A stretch of DNA of 64,000 bases from Siderastrea siderea (taxonomy: Eukaryota > Cnidaria > Anthozoa > Scleractinia > Rhizangiidae), in the NCBI GenBank assembly GCA_964030785.1, contig OZ034970.1, forward strand, positions 37,995,901 to 38,059,900, given 5' to 3'. The position numbers and the translations under genes are program-made. The notes under the pieces are model-generated. The model worked only from the letters and a program-made list of their open reading frames with translations. It was not told the origin of the DNA and ran no database searches. This document shows positions 35,704 through 44,851 of this stretch, piece after piece. Numbering within the stretch: position 1 is the first letter of the stretch; each line of letters starts with the position of its first letter.

Positions 35704-36501
35704 TCAGGCATTCCAGACAAAATAACACATATACCACTGTAATATGGCGACAACAACCGTGTTTAATACCTAAATGAATGGTCACTTTTAATCTTTTGAA
35801 AGTATCTTTTACATACATGTCTTTAGCCGTGTGAGTTTTCCATCAACCATGAATCATGAGCAGTCTTTCTGAGACACTTTTGCTGCTAGTCGATGCTAGT
35901 GACCACTGCTGTAGCACCTCCAGCCCTAAGGCTGTCTAGACCGTAAAGATTAGATCATATCCAAGTTCATAAGTCTTCAAGACAATCCCTACATGTTTCT
36001 CTACAATGTGTATAAGAAAACTTGTGGACCACATATTGTGTATGTATTAGTGGACTTGCAGAACCTTAAAAGCCGAAATCACTGAACTACTACTTGTAGC
36101 AATACCAGCTTCAAGAATATACCTTTCTATATTATAATGCTACTGGACAATATTGATTATTTGATCTCTTAATGTGCACGTAATGATTGTCCCTCCATGT
36201 ATACATCATTTTTTGCACATGGAACAAAACTTTTAAGGAAATCTTAATGAAACTTTAATAAAAAGAAAAGAGCCTGCCGAGCATAAGGAACAAAGGCGTG
36301 CTACCTTTAAATCTTTCAAATTAGCGTTCGGTGAAGAAAACTTGTTTACGATTTCCTAAAGTACAATGTCTGGAGAAATAGGCCAGTTATTAACTGCAGG
36401 CCTTGTCTTAGCTCAGCCTGTGATATTCATTTTCTTGTTCAGAAAAGTATTATTTGAAATCCTATTGACCTCTAACAATATGTTTATATACATACATTTA
36501 G
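35704..36501. other. HECT-gene intron, right part
   Basis: Residual intron between the BEL element and the next HECT exon, ending in acceptor ACATTTAG at 36494-36501. No other feature recognised. Confidence 0.55.
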
Positions 36502-37901
36502 GCATGCTACGGAACTCTGGTGACTCCAAAACTGGCCAAAGGGGTGAGGATGGATGGAGAAAGGATAATAAAGCTCTCAGGGCAAGGAAGTGTGTATATC
36601 AGATGCCTGGAACCCCTTGAAGAGGAAGATAAAGATGAAGAGGATGAGTTGCTTATGAAACAAGCCTATGCTCAATGTACCGACAACCTCTCAGAAAATC
36701 CTGTGGGAACAAGCTCCTCATCTTCTCAGCAGCCACTAAGAGAATCTGCATCCCTAGATCTAGCAGAGCAACTACTACCAACCAATGAAGAAATGCCATT
36801 CTTTCCAGGCATATGAAACGATCAACTTGTTGATGACAATGAAAATGTAGTTATTGGTACTGATATAGCAGTGCCCACTACACTACCTAATGATAATGAA
36901 GTTCCAACAAAGATAATAAGAGTTCACAGGTCTCTTATCAGAGAAGATATGCTTGAGATCTTTTCAGAGCCATCGATATTACAAGTGAATTTAAATGCAA
37001 TTATTATAAATCAGCATGGCCATGAAGAAGCTGGGCAGGGTAGTGGGGTCTTGAGAGAAGTGTTTTTATTGTTTTGGAAAGAGTGCTATGAGTCACACAT
37101 GTTAGGTGAGACTGAGAGAGTTCCCTATATCAGGCATGATTTTGACAGGAAAAAGTGGGAGGCAGTTGGGCGAATACTTGTAAAGGGATATACCGAGAGT
37201 CAGTATTTTCCCCATAAGATAAGCAAGGCTTTCCTTGCTGCCTGTCTTTTTGGGGAGGGAAGTGTGACCTGTGAAATGTTGCAAGATTCATTTAAGCGTT
37301 ATGTGTCTATCTCAGAGGCTAGTGTAATTGAAGGGTGTTTGACTAATAGCATTCAATGTGACAGTGAACAGGTACTTGACTTTCTGTCAGCTTTTGACTG
37401 CAAACGGAGAGTTACATCTGAAAATGTAGCGAAATAATTAGAGAGGTTGCTCACAAGGAAATAGTTCAAAAACCACAGTATGTAGCTGATTGCTGGCAAC
37501 CTATCGTTTCCCGACTTAAAATATATTTTCCTGACGTACGTTCTTTAGATGAGCTATATTCATCTATTGTGCCAACTAATGTCAAAGTCGTTGCTCTCCT
37601 TAAAGCTAGTCCAGTTACTGCTGCTGAAGGTGAGACCCTAGCCCATTTGAAGAGATTCATAAGGGGGCTTGATGAAGCAAAACTTGCCACATTTTTGAGA
37701 TTTACTACAGCATCAGATGTTCTTGTTACCGATACGTTGACAATACCTTTCACAGATAACGAAGGTCTTCAGAGGAGGCCAGTTGCTCATACATGTAGTT
37801 TTACCTTAGAAGTGCCTAGCACTTATTCCAGCTTTTGTGAGCTGAGAGAAGAGTTCATGTCTATTTTGAATTCAGATGGTTGGGAAATGAACATAGTATA
37901 A
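36502..37901 (+). pseudogene. HECT-type E3 ubiquitin ligase-like gene of the outer transposon, decayed
   Basis: After acceptor TTTAG the frame reads ACYGTLVTPKLAKGVRMDGE, an acidic linker, then a HECT N-lobe (REVFLLFWKECYESHML, FLAACLFGEG). The C-lobe (ATFLRFTTASDVLVT, RRPVAHTC) has the catalytic cysteine at 37794-37796, and the frame ends EMNIV at 37901. One in-frame TGA at 36814-36816 and one frame change near 37435 interrupt it. HECT genes of this kind resemble the G2E3-like proteins found near integrase-core genes in cnidarian and fish genomes. In an active element the protein would be an accessory E3 ligase; that role is inference. Stop plus frameshift make this copy inactive. Confidence 0.8.
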
Positions 37902-38072
37902 CTTCAACGTGGCTTTTGCATGATATCATTGCAACACAAAACGTTTTTATTGCTGTTTTCTTTCAACGTTAGTTTTTTGGGGGCAATACAATTAGTAGGC
38001 AATAGGTTAATCAGCTCAACAAAATAAAACATTTGGGCAAGCGAAATTGTCATGCAAAAGAAAAACCGGCCA

Positions 38073-38078
38073 ACTGTA
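38073..38078. repeat. Polinton target site duplication, left (ACTGTA)
   Basis: ACTGTA directly precedes the left Polinton terminus and is repeated exactly at 59771-59776. Six bp is the duplication length expected for Polinton integrases. Confidence 0.95.
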
Positions 38079-38331
38079 AGTAGTACATTGGGCCCGTATG
38101 GACAAAATACTGGCTTCTGATTGGTCGAGTGACGTCATCACCGGAAGTGGAATGGGAAACCGCTGACCAGTGGGAAAAAAGGCATCGCGGGCTCATACAA
38201 CCGGAAGTCACGTGTTTTTGAATGGGAAACCGCTGACGAGTAGGAAAAATCGATCGTGGGCTCAAGGGGAAGTAAAACCGCTGAGAAAACGCGGGCTCCA
38301 AGTCCAAAGTCCAATTTTTGGAAGAGGGGTA
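38079..38331. repeat. Polinton left terminal inverted repeat (253 bp)
   Basis: Matches the inverted right end from AGTAGTACATTGGG to GGAAGAGGGGTA. It contains two ~65-bp subrepeats (AAACCGCTGACCAGTGGGAA, CGGGCTCATACAACCGGAAG); the right end has three, which explains the 68-bp length difference. Sites visible: ATTGG (inverted CCAAT) at 38121-38125, a palindromic CRE TGACGTCA at 38130-38137, ETS-type ACCGGAAGT, and CACGTG after a second CCGGAAGT. Confidence 0.95.
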
Positions 38332-38464
38332 ACCCTTGGAGTGAAAACCACACAAAATGAATAAATCACGTTTTATTGGTTTGTTTACAAGAACTGAGAA
38401 AAAATGTTTTTTTGCTGAGTGTTCCTTAATGTTCAATAGAGGGTCGACGATCTTGTTTGGGTTT

Positions 38465-41400
38465 TCACTGGTAGCCATAGGGGTAGGTCTTGAAGGTGTG
38501 GGGATCGATGACTCTTTTGTCATAGACCAGCTGGTACCATTTGTGTTGGGGTTGAGTGAGCAAGGTGTAGTTTTTCGGGTTCCGGACAATGTGGTGACTT
38601 TTGGTGACTTGGATTTCCCGTGGTTTGGGAAGGGGTTTCTGGATTTCATCTTGGACATTCTGACGCATGACGCGGTAATTCAATTGGGTGTGTCCTTCAC
38701 TGTTGAGTCGGAAGCCTCTGACCTTGCATTCCACTTTTCCTTTATTCGTAGTATACCCATAGTTCTTGGGTCCTCCACTGACAAATTCTTGGATGTATTC
38801 ATCGTCCTTTAATTCGGAGGCGAAGTCCCCTAGATAGGAACCCAAGGTAGGTTGGAATTGAGTGGGTGTTTCTTCCAGGTAGATGACGGAGTCGGTGTCA
38901 AAGTAGAGGACTCTTTCCCCTAAGCGTTCCAGGGCGTCATACAATTTAAGGCGGGCGTGGCAGGTGGTGAAGCAGGCCACAAAAATGTTGAGGTTGGGTG
39001 ACACGCGGATGTCCTCTTTTTGGTTTTGGTAGTGGATCTCCACCATGTTGTTGTTGATCACGGACACGTGACGTACGTCTAAGGCATCGCTATCCAAGAA
39101 ACGGTGGAAGGCATGAGGATCATCAAAGGCTTGAATTTGCGTCTTGTTGAGGCGTTGTCCAAACTTGCCCCACATGGAGTTCAACATGAGTTTAGCTAGG
39201 GTACGCAGGCCCGGGTTGTATTCGATCTTGTGGTAGTCCAACTGGATGCCTTCATGCAGGAAGTACTGTTCGATGTAACTTTGATTTTCTTCTTCTGTCA
39301 TGTCGTCCTTAGGCCACCCACTAGCTTCTTGTTTGATTTTCAACCAGGTGTTGACATAATCGGCGAAGAGGCCCTCACAGGTCTCGTCAAAATGCCAGAC
39401 TTCATAGATGTATTGGACTTGGTACCCCAATTGGACGGCTTTGAGTAATTCGGGGGTACACCAGGTACTGGTGAGGGTGCGTTGTTCGTCGGGGTGAGGG
39501 CAATGATAGGATCTGTCCAAAAGAGGTTTGGCCATTTCTTCTTCCACACAACGGGCACAGAGGGGAAAGAGCAGTTTGTCGTCATGACGGTAAGGCAGCA
39601 CGGGATGGTACAATTCACGGGGAGGCAGGATTTTGCATTGAATGAGTCCAAAGTACTGGTGTATGTCAGTGTGACCCGGTTGAGAAAAGATGGTAGGATG
39701 TCCTTTGGGGTAGGTGGACTTCTTGTTGACCCACGGGTACAAGGAGGTGACATCGATGTAGTGAATTTTTTGGCCAGGGGTGATATGATGGTAGAGTTTG
39801 ATGGCATTGGTACGACCTCCACAGAAAGCATCCCGAGGTTCAAGAGGTTGGATAAAGTTGAGTTCCCGGACGAAGGAGTCGATCTCTGGTTGGGTTTTTA
39901 GGAGGTGGTCCCATTGACATCCCCACATTTGAATGACGTTGTACCCTTGTTTGGTAAGCTTTTGGACTTTGTCTTGGGTGGCGTCATAGAGGTCATGCAT
40001 GGTTCGATCATAGTTGCGGGGATGTTTTTCGTGGCGATGGGGAAAACAGGTTGAGCATCCGTGGGTGAAACAGCCTTGAAATTCGTAGACGGTGTGGGTG
40101 TCGGGGCAATAACCATCCACATAGATCTGGGTCCCGGGGATCTTATACTCGCCTTCATTTCGGACATGTTGAATGTATTGGTGATGATGAGGCTCTGGAT
40201 TGGCACTGGTCAGTAGATCGTCGAGCCTGAGATCTTGGAGGGCGCGTTGACGTAGTTGGTGATCGCACCAGGTTAACCATTGAAGGGCTGGGATGGACTG
40301 GTTGATGTTATTTCTCCAGCCCTTATGACCGGCGGGTTCGCTGGCAATACTGTTCGGGATCATCCGGTTCATACGTAAATCTCGATTACAAGCGGAGGCA
40401 ATGGTGACGTGATCGAAGAGATTGAAGCCTGTTAAGTCTTCAAACATGCGTTTGAAAGTCAGGCATCCTTGTTTCAAGAGTCGTACATCGGAACTGCAAT
40501 AGGCCAACAACTCTTTTTGGAAATGAAACACCACACCCTGGTCGCGTTGTTCTTGATGCCAAGTTTCGAAGGCTTGTCTTCCTTCGAGTGTCATGGCCTC
40601 AGGCATGTAGTAATCGCGTGAGGGGAGGATGCCCACGTAGTGTTGATACTCATCACTGGGTACGTTGAACTTGTGGGGGAAGTACCCTTTGCAGAGTTCT
40701 GTCAAACCAAAGGTTTTGGGAAACGCGGAGAGGGGCATCTGGAAGAAACTCATGGAATCAATGAACCGGATGCGGTCATGTTTGATCTCTAAGAGTTTAC
40801 ACCCGTTGCGGAGTTGTTCAACGATCCGGTTGTCACTATAGTATTCTTGGATGATAAAGTACCCATCGTACCCTTGAAAATTATGAGCGATGACATTGAC
40901 TTGACGGGTATCGTGAAGAGTCAAGGTATCCAACCATTCCAGAAAGTCACGGATACAGGTGGGACCTGGGAAAGGCTTGGGTTCATCCTTGTCTTCGGTT
41001 TCGGCCACGACGAGATTGGCAATGTGTTTTTCCTGGGGTTGCATGGCTTCGATATCACAGAAGACGTGTAAGGGAGGCAGGTCTTCCTCGTCCTCGTCCT
41101 CGGAGGCAGGGGGTTCCGCGGCGGCGGCGGCGGCACCTCGTTTGGCGCGAGGACCTTTTTGACGGGTCCTCTTTCTCTTCTTTTGGTCTTGAGGTTTGGG
41201 GGCTTTTTGTATAAAACAACGGTGTTTGTCGGCGTGGACGTACTGATGACAAGAAGGGCAATCCACGTGGTAACAACGGTGACGTTGAATGCGGGACAAG
41301 CCCACATTTTGTTGATAACAGTCAGGGCATCGGTATCGTTGAGAGCACACGGAGGCCTGGAGGTCCGTGGCGGGTTTGCCCGCATGGGTCTTGCTGGCAT

Positions 41401-42646
41401 GGGCTTCGAAACACGCGGGTCCGAAAAAGTCCCGATGACACGAGTCGCAACGTTGAGTGGCTTTCAGGTGTCGGGGGTAAGCATGTTGAAAGTCTGGACA
41501 ATCTTTCTGTCGACAGGCTCCGCACACCTTGGTCTTGGTGCATCGATGCAGTCCCTCGGTGTTGTAGGGTTTCCAACAATCCGCACACACATAACTGGAC
41601 CCGAAAAACCCCGGCAATTTGGTGATCACGTCGTAATGGTCTTGGTTGTGCAACAGGATCAGTTGTTTGTCAGAAAGGGGTCCAAACGTGGAGATGTGGA
41701 ACGATCGCTGTGCATCCACCAGGATGATCTGGTAACCCGTGAGGGAGGGAGCTTGACTGAATTGGGTCAAGGCATCATACCCACAGGGACCGAAGGGCAC
41801 CTTGGCTTCATTCTGGAGGTCCCAAGCTAAGGTTCTCTGGAGTTGACTTCCTTGTCGAATACTGTTCCATTTCGGGTGTTGGTCCACGCGAGCTTTGGCG
41901 GTGACAAGGGCTCTGGCACAACAGAGTTTGTCATCGTTGGTAATTGTTATGACACTCCGTTTGTTGGTTGTCAACATGGTCATGGTGGGATGCCCCGGTT
42001 TCCCACGACGGGGTTTGCCGGTACCTTGAGGAGCATGATGGACTTGAGTGATGGAGACTTGAAAGGAGTCATCCATTTCAAATTGTTCGTTGCTGTTGAG
42101 GGCTTGGGCTAAACGTTGGAACAGAGCTTCCACACGCTCTGTGTCTCGACGCCATTCACCTGCACGTAATCCCCACCCCTGAAAATTATTGTGCAGGCGA
42201 TCGGATGCTATTGTAAAGTAGAGGCGATCTTGATCGTGGAGGTCGGGGGTGGTGGTTAACACTTGATCGACGGCTCGACGTAATCCATCTTGGAGAGCTT
42301 GGGTTATATTTTGACCTGGAATCAAGGTCCCCCTTTGACGTAACTGGGTCTTGAAATGACGTTCTTGTACCCCCATGCGATCACTCTTCCGATTCACAAA
42401 AGGTTCGAGTTCAAAGTCGAAGGCACCCTCTTCATTGGTATCCAATCCTGCACCACTTTGTTGAAGGAGTTGGGTTTGAAACGCATGTTGCCGTTCCAAA
42501 TGATCCATCAAATCATGATAGTCTTCATCATCATCGTCATCCAGGATTTCGTGGCAGATCAAATCATCCTCGTCACTGTCCGCCATGTTTTCGGTGCAAA
42601 TCAAAGATCCCACACAGGAATTTGTGTCGTCTTTGTCAGAGGACAT
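38465..42646 (-). CDS. POLB: Protein-primed family B DNA polymerase
   Basis: 1393 residues from ATG 42646. Replicates the linear Polinton/viral genome from its ends with a protein primer. Residues ~330-500 form a Cys/His-rich block (CADCWKPY, CDSCHRDFFGP, CPDCYQQN). The 3'-5' exonuclease follows: Exo I FCDIEAM (~530), Exo II HNFQGYDGYF (~590), Exo III YCSSDVRLL (~718). The polymerase motifs are DVTSLYPW (~965), LMLNSMWGKFGQ (~1158) and YFDTDSVIYL (~1251). Between exonuclease and palm, near 845, VDGYCPD ... VYEFQGCFTHG looks like a PD-(D/E)XK/Vsr-type nuclease core. An acidic N-terminus (DSDEDD, DDDDEDYHD) precedes. TATAAAAA at 42680-42687 is 34 bp upstream. Ends near the left terminal repeat, the usual Polinton position. 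Confidence 0.97.
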   Translation of the reverse strand: MSSDKDDTNSCVGSLICTENMADSDEDDLICHEILDDDDDEDYHDLMDHLERQHAFQTQLLQQSGAGLDTNEEGAFDFELEPFVNRKSDRMGVQERHFKTQLRQRGTLIPGQNITQALQDGLRRAVDQVLTTTPDLHDQDRLYFTIASDRLHNNFQGWGLRAGEWRRDTERVEALFQRLAQALNSNEQFEMDDSFQVSITQVHHAPQGTGKPRRGKPGHPTMTMLTTNKRSVITITNDDKLCCARALVTAKARVDQHPKWNSIRQGSQLQRTLAWDLQNEAKVPFGPCGYDALTQFSQAPSLTGYQIILVDAQRSFHISTFGPLSDKQLILLHNQDHYDVITKLPGFFGSSYVCADCWKPYNTEGLHRCTKTKVCGACRQKDCPDFQHAYPRHLKATQRCDSCHRDFFGPACFEAHASKTHAGKPATDLQASVCSQRYRCPDCYQQNVGLSRIQRHRCYHVDCPSCHQYVHADKHRCFIQKAPKPQDQKKRKRTRQKGPRAKRGAAAAAAEPPASEDEDEEDLPPLHVFCDIEAMQPQEKHIANLVVAETEDKDEPKPFPGPTCIRDFLEWLDTLTLHDTRQVNVIAHNFQGYDGYFIIQEYYSDNRIVEQLRNGCKLLEIKHDRIRFIDSMSFFQMPLSAFPKTFGLTELCKGYFPHKFNVPSDEYQHYVGILPSRDYYMPEAMTLEGRQAFETWHQEQRDQGVVFHFQKELLAYCSSDVRLLKQGCLTFKRMFEDLTGFNLFDHVTIASACNRDLRMNRMIPNSIASEPAGHKGWRNNINQSIPALQWLTWCDHQLRQRALQDLRLDDLLTSANPEPHHHQYIQHVRNEGEYKIPGTQIYVDGYCPDTHTVYEFQGCFTHGCSTCFPHRHEKHPRNYDRTMHDLYDATQDKVQKLTKQGYNVIQMWGCQWDHLLKTQPEIDSFVRELNFIQPLEPRDAFCGGRTNAIKLYHHITPGQKIHYIDVTSLYPWVNKKSTYPKGHPTIFSQPGHTDIHQYFGLIQCKILPPRELYHPVLPYRHDDKLLFPLCARCVEEEMAKPLLDRSYHCPHPDEQRTLTSTWCTPELLKAVQLGYQVQYIYEVWHFDETCEGLFADYVNTWLKIKQEASGWPKDDMTEEENQSYIEQYFLHEGIQLDYHKIEYNPGLRTLAKLMLNSMWGKFGQRLNKTQIQAFDDPHAFHRFLDSDALDVRHVSVINNNMVEIHYQNQKEDIRVSPNLNIFVACFTTCHARLKLYDALERLGERVLYFDTDSVIYLEETPTQFQPTLGSYLGDFASELKDDEYIQEFVSGGPKNYGYTTNKGKVECKVRGFRLNSEGHTQLNYRVMRQNVQDEIQKPLPKPREIQVTKSHHIVRNPKNYTLLTQPQHKWYQLVYDKRVIDPHTFKTYPYGYQ

Positions 42647-42660
42647 GATCAGATGAATTC

Positions 42661-43039
42661 ACTGGAGATCGGGGCTCTGTTTTTATAGAGATCCACGCAA
42701 AGTATTGTGGTCTCTCTAAGGGAGGTTCCACGCGAAGCATGCTGGACTAACTAGGGGAGGATCCACGCAAAGTATTGTGGTTTCTCTAGGGGAGGTTCGA
42801 TCCACGGAAAGCATGTTGGGGTATCTAGGGGAGGATGACCAAACAGAGCACGGGATGCCTAGGGGAGGGGAAGGAGCCAATCACTAAACAGGGTGCCCCC
42901 TAGAGAGGGGGTGCCCTAGGGAGGGGTGGGACGGGGTGGGGGGACCCCCCTCCCCCTCTCTAGTTAGGACCCCTGGTGCATCACGGGAACGAATGAGAGA
43001 CTATAAAACAGATCGCCCCTCGAGGTCAGTCATCTCAAA
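42661..43039. promoter_or_regulatory. divergent early promoter region with direct repeats
   Basis: Lies between PolB (-) and the plus-strand early gene. TATA boxes point both ways: TATAAAAA inverted at 42680-42687 and TATAAAA at 43002-43008, 32 bp before ATG 43040. In between are four or more imperfect repeats of ATCCACGCAAAGTATTGTGG and TCTCTAGGGGAGG (42690-42870). A G/C-homopolymer tract follows (42890-42960, GGGGTGGGGGGACCCCCC). Confidence 0.8.
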
Positions 43040-43456
43040 ATGGACTCTAGTCTAGAGAACCTGTTGAACAAGTTTGAGGTATTTGAAGTCGATACGATCT
43101 TAGATGAGGTTAAGGAGTGGGCGCTCGACGACAGAGACATCCGGGAGTTTGGGGAAGAGTTATTGGAAGAACGGAGGAAAAGGAGGCAGCTCGCCCAAGC
43201 AGCCCAAGCAGCACGCCACACCTACGTGCAACAGCACTGGAACCCGGGCTGCTACCCACAATTCACCACCGCGTGGTACATCCGGGGCCTCGACTTCTGT
43301 TGGACAAACTGGCATCACCAATTCAAGAGGCCCCGGACACCCCCACCAGCACCGCCCCCCTCGCCTCATGTCCAACGAAAGAGAGGGCCTCCGCCGCCGC
43401 AGTCACCGTCGCAGACCCCCAGTGAACTACAAACAAAACAACGACGACGACGATGA
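43040..43456 (+). CDS. early ORF A: acidic N-terminus, basic proline-rich tail
   Basis: 138 residues from ATG 43040, which lies 32 bp after TATAAAA and is therefore the best first start. The N-terminal 45 residues are acidic and helical (LENLLNKFEVFEVDTILDEV). Then follow an Arg/Ala helix (RRKRRQLAQAAQAARH), a Trp/Tyr-rich patch (FTTAWYIRGLDFCWTNWHHQ) and a Pro/Arg tail ending in RRRR. It overlaps ORF B (43104-44216) in another frame for over 350 bp. No family recognised. By position it may be a transcription or cell-cycle modulator (inference). Confidence 0.6.
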   Translation: MDSSLENLLNKFEVFEVDTILDEVKEWALDDRDIREFGEELLEERRKRRQLAQAAQAARHTYVQQHWNPGCYPQFTTAWYIRGLDFCWTNWHHQFKRPRTPPPAPPPSPHVQRKRGPPPPQSPSQTPSELQTKQRRRR

Positions 43457-44216
43457 TGACCTTAACGACGATGACCTTAACGACAGCGACTCAAACGACG
43501 ATGACGTCCTGGCAGAATTAGCAGAGCTCAGGGCGAAAGAAGAGCGACGACGGGCGCAGCAAAAGGCTAGCAAAGCCAGGTGCAAGGCCAGAAAGGCAAA
43601 AGGTAGTGAGACCCCCCTGGTAAGCGTTGAGGACGACGACGACGACGTTTACAAGGAAGTGGCCAAGCTCCGTGCCAAAGAAGCCCGACGACAGGCGCAG
43701 CGACGGGCTGAGAAAGCTAGGTACCGGGTTAAACATGCCGACCGAATAGCAGAGTACCAGAAACAGTACTATGCCATGAATGTAGAACGACTCCGGGCCT
43801 ATAAAAGAGAATACTACCGTTCGAAAGCAGGTCAGCGGTGGCAGCAACAATACATGGCGAAAAAGCGTGAGGCCGCTGCCCTCGCAAGGGCCATGGTTGG
43901 AAAGAGAACGGAGGAGAAACGCCAAGCCTTAGGGCCCCTCAAATTAACGGTCACGTTGGAGGATTTTATGCGGGACTTTTGCAATACCCTGTCGCCCAGC
44001 CCTGAGGATGCCATGGATCAATCTAGTACCATAATGGACATGGATTCAGGGGTCCTTCATCCCCTGGATCATTCTGTATGGGACGATGGGAAAGGATTTT
44101 TAGACAATTTACTCGATGACTTGTCGTCGTCATCGGACGATTCTTTGTTTGACTTTTTAAATGACATGATGCTCCAGGAGGATCCTTCATTTGATTTGGA
44201 TGACTTTGTCAGTTAA
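43104..44216 (+). CDS. early ORF B: basic coiled-coil protein with acidic activator-like tail
   Basis: 370 codons if started at ATG 43104; the first ~110 overlap ORF A and may not be used. From about 43435 coding is clear: an Asp-rich tract (NNDDDDDDLNDDDLND), two Arg/Ala/Glu helices (AELRAKEERRRAQQKASKAR, AKLRAKEARRQAQRRAEKAR), a basic Tyr-rich helix (ADRIAEYQKQYY, LRAYKREYYRSK) and an acidic, hydrophobic C-terminus (DDSLFDFLNDMM, FDLDDFVS) resembling an acidic transactivation domain. ORF A could be joined to this frame by splicing or by internal initiation. Function unknown; a DNA-binding regulator is plausible. Confidence 0.7.
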   Translation: MRLRSGRSTTETSGSLGKSYWKNGGKGGSSPKQPKQHATPTCNSTGTRAATHNSPPRGTSGASTSVGQTGITNSRGPGHPHQHRPPRLMSNEREGLRRRSHRRRPPVNYKQNNDDDDDDLNDDDLNDSDSNDDDVLAELAELRAKEERRRAQQKASKARCKARKAKGSETPLVSVEDDDDDVYKEVAKLRAKEARRQAQRRAEKARYRVKHADRIAEYQKQYYAMNVERLRAYKREYYRSKAGQRWQQQYMAKKREAAALARAMVGKRTEEKRQALGPLKLTVTLEDFMRDFCNTLSPSPEDAMDQSSTIMDMDSGVLHPLDHSVWDDGKGFLDNLLDDLSSSSDDSLFDFLNDMMLQEDPSFDLDDFVS

Positions 44217-44497
44217 ACCCCCCTCGTCTTTGTATTTTTGACAGAATCGTTTCAGTATTTTGGAAGAACATCCGTGTCAGTATTTGGCAGAACATTCGTA
44301 TTAGTATTTTTGACAACTCATCAATCAAAATGACACAAGTGACATTGTTTTTTATTTTATCTGGATTAATGTTGTTTACATCAAAATGGGTTTTGTCTCG
44401 CAAATCCTGCTTGAGACTCAACACGAACTACAGAAGAACAATACCAATGAGACATTTTCATTTTTTAATCAACATGTGATGATTTGTTATTAAATGT
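44217..44497. other. convergent 3' spacer with short repeats
   Basis: Between the plus-strand early gene and the minus-strand PLA2 gene. It contains three imperfect GTATTTTTGACA / CAGTATTTTGGAAGAACATC units (44230-44320). Presumably 3' UTRs of both units; no gene seen. Confidence 0.5.
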
Positions 44498-44848
44498 TTA
44501 CAATTTTAAACGTTTCTTGGCTTGCATGATTTTCTTGACCACCCGTTCCGTCTTGTTTTTCTTGCCGGGTAATCGATCAATGGCTTGGATCATCTTGGTA
44601 TCGGCTTTCCATTTATCTTGCAAATTCTTGGCACGGCTGTAATCAATGTCGTGTTGCTTAGCAATCTGGTCCAAGCGATTGATGCCGGGATCCCCACGTT
44701 TCAGACGTTTAGCCAAATGGGTGCCAGGGCCCATGTACTGATACCCAGGCCAATGAAATTCCTTCCCCGTTTTCGCAATCCATTTTTGGACATCCAAGGC
44801 TCCTCCTCGTTGGGGGCGTTTCCGTCCCCTTTTTCTCTTGGTGGGCAT
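44498..44848 (-). CDS. VP1-type phospholipase A2 domain protein
   Basis: 116 residues. A basic N-terminus (MPTKRKRGRKRPQRGGALDV) carries the RGG motif shared by the element's mu-like peptides. It is followed by the parvoviral-VP1-type PLA2 core: calcium loop YMGPG (38-42) and catalytic HDIDY (66-70, His66/Asp67). The tail is lysine-rich. In parvoviruses and related Polinton proteins this activity lets the incoming particle escape endosomes. Located 3 bp downstream of the next minus-strand ORF (44852-45478), without a TATA of its own, so probably co-transcribed. Confidence 0.85.
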   Translation of the reverse strand: MPTKRKRGRKRPQRGGALDVQKWIAKTGKEFHWPGYQYMGPGTHLAKRLKRGDPGINRLDQIAKQHDIDYSRAKNLQDKWKADTKMIQAIDRLPGKKNKTERVVKKIMQAKKRLKL

Positions 44849-44851
44849 CTT

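Noticed and set aside
38357..42688. Plus-strand ORFs opposite PolB (e.g. 41159-41830)
   Set aside because: Antisense shadows of a strongly supported polymerase frame; no domains.
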